A DNA stretch of 64,000 bases, taken from Pseudolabrys sp. (GTDB lineage Bacteria; Pseudomonadota; Alphaproteobacteria; Rhizobiales; Xanthobacteraceae). The notes below the pieces were generated by a model, which had not been told where the DNA came from, did not search any database, and saw only the letters and a list, made by a program, of their open reading frames with translations. Below are positions 11,313 to 19,569 of this stretch, one piece after another. The stretch lies in contig JADGGK010000005.1 in NCBI GenBank assembly GCA_019689975.1, positions 1 through 64,000 on the forward strand, in the 5' to 3' direction. Position 1 is the stretch's first letter. Each line of letters opens with the position of its first letter. The translations under genes were made by a program, and so were the position numbers.

Positions 11313-11495
11313 CGCGTCCTCCGCCCCGTTAACGTCCCATTTACCATAATTGCCCAGGATCGACAGGTCCGCCGTCTGCGTCGCGTCGATTAGGACGAAA
11401 CCCCTTGGGCCGGCAAGGGTTCGTTTCTCAAAGCGCGTGATCCCGTCAATCGTTCGAGCGTGGCCGTTCGGGTTCATGCGCGGAGGCCCGTTGCG

Positions 11496-12428
11496 ATGTC
11501 TGTGGAATCGGTCGCCAACAGCGTGGCGTCGCAGATCGTGACCGCGATCAAGAGCGCCGCGCGCTCTACCGGCATCAGTTTCGAATACCTGCTGACCACC
11601 GCGCGCATCGAATCCAATCTCGATCCGGCGGCCAAGGCGGCAAGCTCCACGGCCAAGGGTCTTTATCAGTTCATCGAGCAGACTTGGCTTGCCACCATCA
11701 AGCAGGCCGGCCCCGCGCTCGGGCTCGGCGACTACGCCGATTCCATCACGCGTACCGCGGACGGACGTTATGTCGTCACCGACCGGACGACGCGCGACGC
11801 CATCATGCAGCTGCGCGACGACCCTGCCACGAGTTCGATGATGGCGGCCGCGCTTGCCCGCGCCAATGCCGCGCAGCTCGCCGCCGCCATCGGCCGCACG
11901 CCGAGCGAAAGCGAACTGTATATCGCCCATTTCCTCGGGGTGGAGGGAGCCGCCAAGCTGATCGGCGCCGCCGAGACCGCGCCGAATGCCAGTGCCGCGG
12001 CGCTATTCCCCCAGGCGGCGGCCGCCAACAAGAGCATTTTCTACGACGCGAACGGGCATGCGCGCAGCGTCGGCGAGGTATATGGCAGGATCGCCGCCCG
12101 GTTCGCGGCCGCGCGCGCGGCCGCGCTCGATCCGGCGCCGAGCGGCGCGCTCCCGGTCAAGGACGCAACCGCGGCCCCCGGCATCGCCCCGGATACCGCG
12201 GGCGTCACGCAGGTCCTGGCGCTCGCCGGCGGCGCGCCGTTGCCGCGGCCGCCGAGGGTCCAGTCCATGTTCACCGATCCCGCGCGCGGGGCGGTCGCGC
12301 GCGCGGTTGCCGTGCTGTGGACGCGCGGTGACGGACCGCCCGTCGACCCGGCGACCACGGGCGGGCACTTCGATCTATTCACCGATGCGCCGCGTGATCC
12401 GCGGGGTCCCTTTCCCGGCAAGGTGTGA
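11496..12428 (+). CDS. Lytic transglycosylase-like protein
   Basis: SFEYLLTTARIESNLDPAAKAASSTAKGLYQFIEQTWL transglycosylase SLT motif. Confidence 0.8.
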   Translation: MSVESVANSVASQIVTAIKSAARSTGISFEYLLTTARIESNLDPAAKAASSTAKGLYQFIEQTWLATIKQAGPALGLGDYADSITRTADGRYVVTDRTTRDAIMQLRDDPATSSMMAAALARANAAQLAAAIGRTPSESELYIAHFLGVEGAAKLIGAAETAPNASAAALFPQAAAANKSIFYDANGHARSVGEVYGRIAARFAAARAAALDPAPSGALPVKDATAAPGIAPDTAGVTQVLALAGGAPLPRPPRVQSMFTDPARGAVARAVAVLWTRGDGPPVDPATTGGHFDLFTDAPRDPRGPFPGKV

Positions 12429-12538
12429 GCGCGCCAATGCGGTTAATCGCCGGTTACCCTTTATGGTGAACCGTTTGTTAAGGCTCCCCGCCTAGGCTCG
12501 ATGCCGGTGAAGAAGGTTCATCGGGCGACGCGGGTGGC

Positions 12539-13738
12539 ATGATCGTCCGCCAGTTTCTGCAATGGATCCGTAACGCCGTGCCGGGCGACCGCGCGGAGGC
12601 AACCGCCGCGCTGGCGCGCGCCTATCTCTATTCGGACCTATCGGTCGATGATCGCGCGGCGGCGGAGGGCGCCATGATCATGTTGCTCGACGATCCTTCG
12701 CCGCTGGTGCGGCGCGCGCTCGCGGAGGCGCTTGCCTCGGCCGAGGAGGCGCCGCGCGTGGTCGTGCATGCGCTGGCCGGCGAACAGCCCTATGTCGCGT
12801 TGCCGGTGCTCGAGCGGTCGCCGTTGCTGGGCGAAGCCGATCTCGTCGATCTCGTGGCGACCGCACGTGCCGAGGCGCAGGCCGCAATCGCCCGCCGCGC
12901 ACCGCTGCCGCGCACCGTCGCCGCCGCGCTTGCCGAGGTGGGTTCGGCGCAGGCCTGCCTCGCGCTGCTGGAAAACCCCGATGCCGACATCGCTTCCTTC
13001 TCTATCGATCGCATCGTCGATCGATTCGGCCATCTCGCGTCGATCCGCGAGACGCTGCTGGCGCGCCCCGACCTGCCGACGGCGACGCGGCAGACGCTGC
13101 TCTCGAAACTGTCGCAGGCACTTGCCGGCTTCGTCGTCTCGCGGCAATGGCTCGAACCGGCGCAAGCCGAGCACGCCGCGCGCGAAGCCTGCGAGAAAGC
13201 CACCATCGCCCTGGCAGCCGAGACTCCCGGCGAGGAGTTGGGAGAGCTGGTGGCGCATCTGCGCCGTTCGGGGCAACTCACCGCCGCCGTGATCCTGCGC
13301 GCATTGCTGTCCGGCAATGTCGCGGTGTTCGAGGAGGCACTGGCGGAATTGTCGGGCCTGCCGGTGGATCGGGTCGTCGGGTTCATTCATGACCGGTCGC
13401 TCGCCGCCTTCCGCGCGCTTTACGAAAAGGCCGGTCTGCCCCGTACCGCGTTTCCAGCCTTCCGCGCCGCCGTCACCGCGATGCGCGAGGGCGCGCTGCT
13501 CGGGGAACCCGGAAACGCCGCCCGCCTGCGGCGCGGCATGGTCGAGCGCGTGCTTGCCGCCTGCGCGGCCGAGCAGGATGGCGCCGCCGCACCATTGCTC
13601 GCGCTGCTGCGGCGTTTCGCGGTGGAGGCGGCCCGCGACGAAGCGCGATCGTTCTGCGAGGATTTGATTGCGCCCGACGCCTTGCCGCAGCCTCATGCGA
13701 TCGGACCGATGACGATCGACGCACGCTTGGTGGCGTAA
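12539..13738 (+). CDS. DUF2336 domain-containing protein
   Basis: HEAT-like helical repeats (RALAEALASAEEAPRVVVHALAGEQPYVALPVLERSPLLGEADLVDLV) typical of DUF2336. Confidence 0.78.
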   Translation: MIVRQFLQWIRNAVPGDRAEATAALARAYLYSDLSVDDRAAAEGAMIMLLDDPSPLVRRALAEALASAEEAPRVVVHALAGEQPYVALPVLERSPLLGEADLVDLVATARAEAQAAIARRAPLPRTVAAALAEVGSAQACLALLENPDADIASFSIDRIVDRFGHLASIRETLLARPDLPTATRQTLLSKLSQALAGFVVSRQWLEPAQAEHAAREACEKATIALAAETPGEELGELVAHLRRSGQLTAAVILRALLSGNVAVFEEALAELSGLPVDRVVGFIHDRSLAAFRALYEKAGLPRTAFPAFRAAVTAMREGALLGEPGNAARLRRGMVERVLAACAAEQDGAAAPLLALLRRFAVEAARDEARSFCEDLIAPDALPQPHAIGPMTIDARLVA

Positions 13739-13764
13739 AGCGAAGTCCGCGGGCGCGGGGCGTT

Positions 13765-14346
13765 CTATGATTCGGGAACGAGCGTCGGCGCCTTGATGCG
13801 CGCGATGACCTCATCGCGACCGCGGTTTTCACGCAGCAGGAAGTCGTCGGTGACCTCGCGCAGTCGGTCGGTCAGCCTGTCCGCGAGCGCCGCCGCGTCG
13901 GCGCGCGCATACTCGCGGTAGATCGCACGTATCGCGTCCACATGCTGGTCGACGAGCCGCAACGGTATTCGCGTCACGCTCGGCGTGAGCTCGATCAGGC
14001 GGCAGAGGCTTTCGGCGACCGCAGCCAGGGCCGGAAATCCGAATGTGGCGGCTTCTCCCTTGATGTCATGGGCAGCGCGGAACAGGGTCTGCACGCGAGT
14101 CGCGTTCAATCCGTGCGCGATTAGGGCGCGTCGGGCGCCGTCCAGTCGCTTGCACTCTTCGTCCATCCAGGCGGCGAATTGATCCGACAAGGCCGCGAGA
14201 GCCTTCTCCGCGCGCGCGACGGGATCCTCCTCGCCGCTCGCCGCGGGCCGCGCGGCGATCGCCTTGCGCAGCCGGTTCTCCGGCATGATCACCTCGTGAT
14301 CGTGGTAGGTGGCAATGGCTGCCGTGTTCTTGCGGCGGCGGGCCAT
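13765..14346 (-). CDS. HPt domain-containing phosphotransfer protein
   Basis: LFRAAHDIKGEAATFGFPALAAVAESLCRLIE HPt motif. Confidence 0.82.
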   Translation of the reverse strand: MARRRKNTAAIATYHDHEVIMPENRLRKAIAARPAASGEEDPVARAEKALAALSDQFAAWMDEECKRLDGARRALIAHGLNATRVQTLFRAAHDIKGEAATFGFPALAAVAESLCRLIELTPSVTRIPLRLVDQHVDAIRAIYREYARADAAALADRLTDRLREVTDDFLLRENRGRDEVIARIKAPTLVPES

Positions 14347-14362
14347 GGCAGGACATTCCCGT

Positions 14363-14908
14363 TCAGCCGGGGGCGCGCGCTTTCTCGAGCAGCGGCGCCT
14401 GCCGAATGACGTCGGCCTTGCCGCCCTTGCGACGCTCCGGCCCGACATAGTTGGAGCTGACATTGCGGCGGCGATCGGGGCCGAAATAGGTTTTGGTCTT
14501 GATGAAAGGCCGCGGGTTGGCGACCACGTTGACGATACGCTGGTAGAGGGCCTTGGCCGAAATCGGCTTGGCGAGGAATTCGGTGACCCCGGCATCACGC
14601 GCGGCGAGCACGCGCTTCTTTTCGGAGTGGCCGGTCAGCATGATGATCGCGACATAGGGGTTCGCATTGGCGCCGGGCTGCCGGATCATATGGGTCAGTT
14701 CGAGCCCGTCGAAGATCGGCATCGCCCAATCGGTAATGACGATGTCGGGGACGTAATGGGTGAAGGCTTCGAGCCCCGAGGCGCCATCCTCGGCTTCGTA
14801 GACCTCGCGCGCGCCGAAGCCGTGCAGCAACGTGCGCACGATGCGGCGCATATGGGCGTTGTCGTCGATGACGAGGAAGCGCAGCCGATTGAAGTCGATT
14901 CGAACCAT
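14363..14908 (-). CDS. Single-domain CheY-like response regulator with basic C-terminal tail
   Basis: FLVIDDNAHMRRIVRTLL, DIVITDWAMPIFDGLELTHMIR, FLAKPIS; C-tail YFGPDRRRN and YVGPERRKG. Confidence 0.88.
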   Translation of the reverse strand: MVRIDFNRLRFLVIDDNAHMRRIVRTLLHGFGAREVYEAEDGASGLEAFTHYVPDIVITDWAMPIFDGLELTHMIRQPGANANPYVAIIMLTGHSEKKRVLAARDAGVTEFLAKPISAKALYQRIVNVVANPRPFIKTKTYFGPDRRRNVSSNYVGPERRKGGKADVIRQAPLLEKARAPG

Positions 14909-15064
14909 GCCGCTCCACCGCAGCCGCCGGGACAACCTTTGGTTCGATCATCGAGGCTAGCGGTGCGCTATTAAGGAAGAGTTTAGGATAGGGCCTTGCC
15001 GTCCGCGGCCGTTTGACGTCAAAGACGCGCCGCGCGGGGCGGGGCAGAGGAGGAGGGGATCATC

Positions 15065-15907
15065 ATGAAGACCATCCTGATTCCGACCGAGGATCACGAC
15101 GCCATGCCGGCCGTGCTGGCGGCAGGGCTTGCCGTCGCGCGGATGTTCGACAGCTACATCGAGGGCGTTGCCGTGCGTCCTTCCGCGGGGACCTATGTCA
15201 CGGTCGAACCGGTCTCGAGCCTCGCCATTTCCGGTGCCTATGACGCGGATGCCGCGCGCAACGCGCAGACCCTGTTCCAGTCCTTCATGCAGGCCAACGG
15301 CGTGCCGTCCGCGTCAGGTGAGACGGCGGCCCTGTCCTGTAGCTGGCCCTTGCCGGAGGTCGTCGACGATTCCTTCATCGGCAATCACGGGCGCGTCTTC
15401 GACCTGATCGTGCTCGGGCGCCCGGGACGGGCGCCGGAAAATCCGCGCATGCCGCCGCTTGAGGCCGCGCTGTTCGAGAGCGGCAGGCCCGTATTGATCG
15501 TGCCGGCGCAGGCGTCGCCCAGGCCGGGAGCGGGATTGGGCAGGAACGTGCTCGTGGCCTGGAATGGCAGCACCGAACAGGCGCGCACCAATTCCTTCGC
15601 CTTGCCGTTGCTGCAGCGGGCCGAGCAGGTCACGGTGCTGACGGTCGAAGGCGGCACCGAGTCGGGTCCCTCGGGCGAGGCGGCCGCACGTCACCTGCGC
15701 AGGAACGGGGTCAAGGCCGCGGCCCTGACCGTTGCGCCGGGAGGGCGCTCGGCGGGCGAAGTGATTCTCGAACAGGCCACGGCGCGCGGCTGCGACCTGT
15801 TGGTCAAATGCGCCTATACGCAAAGCCGTCTGCGCCAGATGATCTTCGGCGGAGCCACCCGCCATATTCTCGCCAACGCCACGCTGCCCGTGTTCATGGC
15901 GCATTGA
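15065..15907 (+). CDS. Universal stress protein (UspA family)
   Basis: MKTILIPTEDHDAMPAVLAAGLAVARMF, NVLVAWNGSTEQARTNSFALPLL, GATRHILANATLPVFMAH. Confidence 0.85.
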   Translation: MKTILIPTEDHDAMPAVLAAGLAVARMFDSYIEGVAVRPSAGTYVTVEPVSSLAISGAYDADAARNAQTLFQSFMQANGVPSASGETAALSCSWPLPEVVDDSFIGNHGRVFDLIVLGRPGRAPENPRMPPLEAALFESGRPVLIVPAQASPRPGAGLGRNVLVAWNGSTEQARTNSFALPLLQRAEQVTVLTVEGGTESGPSGEAAARHLRRNGVKAAALTVAPGGRSAGEVILEQATARGCDLLVKCAYTQSRLRQMIFGGATRHILANATLPVFMAH

Positions 15908-15927
15908 ACCGCACGCGATCACCGATC

Positions 15928-17418
15928 ATGCACGGTCCCGACCAGGAACAAAACCCCGTCACGCGGCAGGCCGGATTTCTCACCTTATTCCCGTCGGTGA
16001 TGCTGCCGATGTTTCTGGCGGTCGTGGACCAGACCATCGTCGCCACGGCCTTGCCCACGATTGCGGCGGCGACGGGAGAGGTGCAGCGGGCGTCGTGGAT
16101 CGTCGTCGCCTATCTCGTGGCCTCGACCATCGCGGCGCCGATCTACGGCCGCCTCGGCGACACCTTCGGCCGACGCCGATTGATGTTCGTGGCGCTCGGC
16201 GTATTCATCGTCGCGTCGGTGGCCTGCGCGTTGTCGCCGACGGTCGAGCTGCTGACCTTGGCGCGCGTGCTGCAGGGTCTCGGCGGCGGGGGACTGATGA
16301 CCTTGTCGCAGGCGCTCATCGGCGAAGCGATCCCGCCGCGCGAGCGCGCCCGTTATCAGGGCTATCTGGCGACGGTGGCCATGACCGCCAATTCGTTTGG
16401 GCCGGTGGCCGGCGGCTATCTTACGGAGCATTTCGGCTGGCCGTCGATCTTTCTCATCAACGTGCCCATCGGACTGGGCGCGGTCGCGCTGGTCTCGCGC
16501 ATGCCTGTCGTCCGGCCGAGCGAGCCGCGCGCCTGGCGCGCCGATCCCGGCGGGCTGGTGCTGTTCGCCATTTTCGTCGCCACCACGCTTTTTGCGCTCG
16601 AGCAGGCACAACGCGCGCACCTCGCCGCGCTGCCGCTTGCGGGAATGTTGATGGCCGTGGGATTGATTGCGCTCGTTCTGCTGGTGCGTCACGAGAACCG
16701 CGCGGCCTCTCCGCTCATCCCGCTCGGCCTGCTGCGCATGCCCGCGATCTGGCGGAGCGATGCCATGGCCGCTTTCCATGGCGCGGCATTGGTTTCGCTG
16801 ATCACTTTTCTTCCGGTGTATCTCGAGGTGGTGCGCGGCGTCTCCCCGTCGCAGACGGGACTGCTGTTGGTGCCGCTCACGCTCGGCATCGGCACCGGCT
16901 CGCTGCTCACGGGACGCCTGGTGCACAGGACCGGCCTCACGGCCGCGTTTCCCGTGACGGGGCTTGCGCTCGTGACCTTCAATCTCCTGGCGCTCGCGCT
17001 GTGGGCGCCGGCCCTCGGCAACGTCGTATTCGGCGCGCTGTTGTTGTGGAACGGGCTGTTCATGGGCACGGTGATGGGCGTGGTGCAGGTGACGGTGCAG
17101 AGCGCCGCCGGGCCGCGTCGGTTGGGCGAGGCCGCCGCGTCGGTCCAGTTCTCCCGTTCGATCGGCGCCGCCTTCGGCACGGCGCTGGTGGGAACGCTGC
17201 TTTTCGCGCTGCTCGCGCTCAGAAATCCCGAAGCCGCACGCGTGTTCGCGGCCATGGTCGAGAACGCGGGCAATGCGATGGACGGCTTGAGCGCGGCGCA
17301 GCGGCTCGCGGTTCAGGCCGATATCACCGAAGCCTTCCGCGCCGCCTTTCTTTTGATCGCCGGTTTTACCACCGCGGGTTTCTTCCTCGCGCTCACGCAT
17401 CCGATCCGGCGGATCTAA
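15928..17418 (+). CDS. MFS transporter, DHA2/EmrB-like drug exporter family
   Basis: MLPMFLAVVDQTIVATALPTIAAATG...YGRLGDTFGRRRLMFVAL; many hydrophobic segments. Confidence 0.9.
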   Translation: MHGPDQEQNPVTRQAGFLTLFPSVMLPMFLAVVDQTIVATALPTIAAATGEVQRASWIVVAYLVASTIAAPIYGRLGDTFGRRRLMFVALGVFIVASVACALSPTVELLTLARVLQGLGGGGLMTLSQALIGEAIPPRERARYQGYLATVAMTANSFGPVAGGYLTEHFGWPSIFLINVPIGLGAVALVSRMPVVRPSEPRAWRADPGGLVLFAIFVATTLFALEQAQRAHLAALPLAGMLMAVGLIALVLLVRHENRAASPLIPLGLLRMPAIWRSDAMAAFHGAALVSLITFLPVYLEVVRGVSPSQTGLLLVPLTLGIGTGSLLTGRLVHRTGLTAAFPVTGLALVTFNLLALALWAPALGNVVFGALLLWNGLFMGTVMGVVQVTVQSAAGPRRLGEAAASVQFSRSIGAAFGTALVGTLLFALLALRNPEAARVFAAMVENAGNAMDGLSAAQRLAVQADITEAFRAAFLLIAGFTTAGFFLALTHPIRRI

Positions 17419-17546
17419 CGCCGGTCCCGACCGCATCGAAGCGGCACCGTGATGGCAAAAAGCCGGTCTCGATCGCTTCGCCCCCGCTGTCGCTCGGGCT
17501 GGCAATGACCGGGTGGATCGTCGGGCCCGCAGTGACCGGACCCATG

Positions 17547-17619
17547 CCGCGCCCGCAATGCCGCGCCCGCAATGAGCGGACAATGCGGCCTCCGCGATGA
17601 CGGGCCAATGCGGGCGCGG
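17547..17619. repeat. Tandem 14-bp repeat with inverted copy between convergent genes
   Basis: ccgcgcccgcaatg at 17547-17560 and 17561-17574; inverted tgcgggcgcgg at 17609-17619. Confidence 0.75.
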
Positions 17620-17662
17620 GCCAGGACCGCAGCGATCCGGTCCGGCAGAACGCGGCTCGATC

Positions 17663-17902
17663 CTACCGCCTGAACCGGCAGGCGAAGGCGATATAGTCGC
17701 CGTATTGCCGATGCACGCTGGTGAGGCGTGCATATTTGTGATAGCGCGCGCAATGGCTCGCGGCCCAGTCGCGGGCCATCGCCTGGTTCTCGGGCGACCA
17801 GGAGATGATGCCGCCGGTGTCGTTGCCGGTGAGGCCGGCTCGGGGGCCGGCGCAGGCCGCGAGCGCAACGGGCAGGACGGCGAAAAGGAGCTTGCGGATC
17901 AT
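17663..17902 (-). CDS. Small putative lipoprotein
   Basis: MIRKLLFAVLPVALAACAG lipobox (LAAC); 79 aa. Confidence 0.65.
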   Translation of the reverse strand: MIRKLLFAVLPVALAACAGPRAGLTGNDTGGIISWSPENQAMARDWAASHCARYHKYARLTSVHRQYGDYIAFACRFRR

Positions 17903-17983
17903 CGACCGAATCTCGACGCCTGTCCGCTGCATAGCATTCCCGCCCGTTCCCGACCAGCGGCCCGCGCGTGCGGCGCGGCAGGT

Positions 17984-18766
17984 TCAGACCCCGAATTGCT
18001 CGCGCAGGATGCGCTCGTCGAGATTGTGGCCGGGATCGAACAGCATGTGCAGCGAGATGGCGTGATCCATGGTGATATCGACGGAGCGCACCGAACGCAC
18101 CTCGTCGTGGTCGGCGACCGCTGCGACCGGGCGCTTTTCCGCATCCAGCACCTCGACCGTGACGCCGGCCTTGTCGGGCAGCAGGGCGCCCCGCCAGCGC
18201 CGCGGCCGAAACGGGCTGATCGGCGTCAGCGCCAGCAAAGGCGCGTTGATCGGGATGATCGGTCCTTGCACCGAGAGGTTGTAGGCCGTGGAGCCGGCGG
18301 GGGTTGCGACCAGCAGGCCGTCGGCGACCAGTTCGGCGAGGCGTTCTTTGCCGTCGATGAGAATGCGCAGATGCGCGGCCTGTGCACTCTGCCGGAACAG
18401 GGAGACCTCGTTGATGGCGCGGCGCTCGTGAACGCGACCGGTCTCGTCGCGCGCGCGCATCGTCAGCGGGTGGATGACGGTGTCATGCGCCGCCTCAAGC
18501 CGCTCGCGCAATCCTTCCTCGGAATATTCGTTCATCAGGAATCCGACCGTGCCGCGATGCATGCCGTAGATCGGCTTGCCGGAATTCATGAACTTGTGCA
18601 GGCTCTGCAGCATCAGCCCGTCGCCGCCAAGCGCCACGATCACGTCGGCCGATGAGGGCTCGACATTCCCGTAGCGCGCCGCGAGACGCCGGCAGGCTTG
18701 GCGCGCCTCCGGGGTCGCGGCGGCCACGAAGGCGATCCTGTCGAGAACCCTGCTTTGATGGCTCAT
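17984..18766 (-). CDS. nadK: NAD kinase
   Basis: [51 protein letters not shown]. Confidence 0.95.
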   Translation of the reverse strand: MSHQSRVLDRIAFVAAATPEARQACRRLAARYGNVEPSSADVIVALGGDGLMLQSLHKFMNSGKPIYGMHRGTVGFLMNEYSEEGLRERLEAAHDTVIHPLTMRARDETGRVHERRAINEVSLFRQSAQAAHLRILIDGKERLAELVADGLLVATPAGSTAYNLSVQGPIIPINAPLLALTPISPFRPRRWRGALLPDKAGVTVEVLDAEKRPVAAVADHDEVRSVRSVDITMDHAISLHMLFDPGHNLDERILREQFGV

Positions 18767-19106
18767 GGATGACCGGAAGATGGAACGCGCGGTGCTCGTC
18801 TATACGACTTGGCCCACGATTGTCGAGGCGGAGCGCGCAGGCCGCGCCATCGTCGACGCGCGGCTTGCGGCCTGCGTCAATATTTTGCCCGGCATGATTT
18901 CGCACTACTGGTGGCAGGGAAAAATCGAGCGGGCCGAAGAAATCGTCATGCTCGTCAAGACGCGCGCCTCGCTCGCGGAAGCCGTCGGCGCGGCGGTCAA
19001 GACGCATCACCCTTACACGACGCCGGCGATCATGGTGCTGCCGGTCGAGCACGTCGACGTCGATTACCAGCGTTGGCTCATCACCGAGACGAAGGGGGTC
19101 GACTGA
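18765..19106 (+). CDS. cutA: Divalent-cation tolerance protein CutA
   Basis: [57 protein letters not shown]. Alternative ATG at 18780. Confidence 0.93.
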   Translation: MDDRKMERAVLVYTTWPTIVEAERAGRAIVDARLAACVNILPGMISHYWWQGKIERAEEIVMLVKTRASLAEAVGAAVKTHHPYTTPAIMVLPVEHVDVDYQRWLITETKGVD

Positions 19107-19134
19107 ACGACCTGGCCTACGTGCCACGATCGTC

Positions 19135-19163
19135 TTGACTCCTCCGAGGCTTCGGAAAACAAT
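19135..19163 (+). promoter_or_regulatory. Putative housekeeping sigma-factor promoter for riboswitch/btuB transcript
   Basis: TTGACT (19135-19140), 17-bp spacer, AACAAT (19158-19163), just upstream of the riboswitch. Confidence 0.5.
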
Positions 19164-19169
19164 TTCAAC

Positions 19170-19355
19170 GCGCCGGTTCCCCGAGTCACGTCGGGGACGC
19201 AAGAGGGAACACGGAAGCCGCGCGTTGCGCGGTCATCCGTGGCTGCCCCCGCAACTGTGAGCGGCGAGCCTGCATCCGTGATGGCCACTGGGCAACCGGG
19301 AAGGCCGGATGCAAAAGGGCCAAGACCCGCGAGCCAGGAGACCTGCCGGCGCTGT
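19170..19355 (+). ncRNA. Cobalamin (B12) riboswitch
   Basis: Consensus elements GGGAA, CCCCCGCAACTGTGA, GGCCACTG, GGGAAGG and GAGCCAGGAGACCTGCC in order. Confidence 0.95.
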
Positions 19356-19569
19356 CACCCAACCGGTGGGCGGGGCGTCCATACGGAGCGGTCTTTCGCA
19401 GCGGTGACGTCAATGCCGGTGCGAAGGCCGTGAGAGGGTTCTCTCCCACGACATTCGGCACATGGGACCGGAGCCGCTCGGCTCGGTTTCCTGCCGCACG
19501 TCCATCGTGCCGGACTTGGTTTCACCTCATGCGCCGCGGCCAGCGCGCGCAAACGAAGGAACCTGTGTC

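Noticed and set aside
15985-17868. 627-aa minus-strand ORF opposite the MFS transporter
   Set aside because: Arg/His-rich shadow translation; transporter on + strand has clear family motifs.
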